Assembly: GCA_030159075.1 (NCBI GenBank)
Contig: BROG01000821.1
Coordinates: 230,949 to 294,948 of the forward strand
Length of the DNA: 64,000 nt
Direction: 5' to 3'
DNA from: Atrina japonica
Taxonomy: Eukaryota; Mollusca; Bivalvia; Pterioida; Pinnidae
Positions within the stretch are counted from its first letter, which is position 1, and each line of letters begins with the position of its first letter. Positions 63,488 through 64,000 of the stretch are shown here, piece after piece. The notes beneath the pieces are model-generated. The model was not told the DNA's origin. It searched no databases and worked only from the letters and a program-made list of their open reading frames with translations. Both the position numbers and the translations under genes were made by a program.

Positions 63488-64000
63488 ACATTTAAGGAGG
63501 CAATGGTACCTGCTATATCCCAGACATCACAAGTAAATACAAGTTGTAAACAGAAAGTTTGTTTCAATCATAGTAACAATTGCAAATGGACACATTCATT
63601 GGATATCCATCATGGGGACACTGTTCAGTTGATTATAGATAGTATGGGTTCTGAGGTATTTAGATTAGATAATCATAATCACTTGCATGGGCACTCCTTC
63701 TATGTCCTAAAGATAGGGTATCCTCCCTACAATCGGAGTAGAAATATATTTCATCTGGTTAGAATGGTATTATCTGTGGGCATTTGTGTAATAACGCAAT
63801 ATGGCGTAATACATCATGGAGTAATGGAAACATACCTGGAATTGAAATAGACAGCCCTAATGAAAAATATCATCTTCATTCCTAGTAGAGGATATACTGT
63901 AATGAGATTTAAAGCCGACAACCCTGGTCTGTGGTTGTTTCATTGCCCTGATATTGACCATGCAACACAATGGGTGGCTTTGATATTTACTGAATCATTT
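63488..64000 (+). pseudogene. Laccase-like paralogue, broken C-terminal region (runs off the window)
   Basis: The DNA is clearly related to 55595-56105 of the intact gene. It starts abruptly at the segment equivalent to VSAISQPSQVNT and keeps THSLDIHHGDTVQL and the HLHGHSFYVLK copper motif. Then frame is lost near 63738 and again near 63855. After the second shift it reads ADNPGLWLFHCPDIDHATQW. The intact gene's HCH reads HCP here, so one copper-ligand histidine is lost, and the axial-Met position is also changed. No N-terminal half is seen upstream. With two frameshifts and two damaged ligand sites it cannot encode an active oxidase. The alternative is an assembly error in a recent tandem copy, but the substitutions argue for a real pseudogene. 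Confidence 0.75.

Overview
The window looks like animal nuclear DNA, most likely from a mollusc and possibly a bivalve. It is AT-rich, has intron-bearing genes, is full of long dinucleotide microsatellites, and carries tRNA-derived SINEs, Penelope-like, Ty3/Gypsy and mariner relics and many short inverted-repeat elements. The taxon is an inference from gene and repeat types; no species-diagnostic gene is present. There is no sign of operons, CRISPR arrays or prokaryotic genes.

Two host genes are well supported. On the minus strand at 29491-29941 is the first coding exon of a class A GPCR, most like the cholecystokinin/sulfakinin receptor group. It ends at a GTAAGT donor in TM3, and the later exons are not in the window. 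On the plus strand at 54262-58018 is the 3' part of a laccase-type multicopper oxidase. One large exon carries all four copper motifs. A 27-nt microexon and a last exon then add a transmembrane helix and a short basic cytoplasmic tail. Reading through the first donor instead gives a stop ten codons later, so membrane-bound and soluble forms are both possible. About 5.5 kb downstream (63488-64000) lies a broken relative of the same gene.

The rest is repeats. 1-29 kb holds tRNA-derived SINEs, a mariner relic, copies of an approximately 347-bp inverted-repeat element, a 1.14-kb TIR element, a 28-bp minisatellite of about 1 kb and many microsatellites. 30-44 kb holds Penelope-like 3' tails, a TTAA-bounded 90-bp element, a tRNA-like head joined to (CT)n, and a 596-bp dimeric element. 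44-53 kb holds a decayed Gypsy element broken by a Penelope-like piece, the longest Penelope-like copy, and a higher-order minisatellite just upstream of the laccase gene. 59-62 kb holds a second Gypsy gag remnant with a damaged zinc knuckle and a tandem array of tRNA-like SINE units.

The most interesting non-gene signal is at 37101-37696. Two 240-bp repeats (238 of 240 positions identical) lie 356 bp apart. On the minus strand each contains a near-complete type I hammerhead ribozyme: paired stem I, CTGATGA, a short stem II, GAAAC, a palindromic stem III and GTC. This is the layout expected of a retrozyme, a small non-autonomous element whose RNA self-cleaves into unit-length pieces, and the Penelope-like relics nearby are a plausible source of reverse transcriptase.
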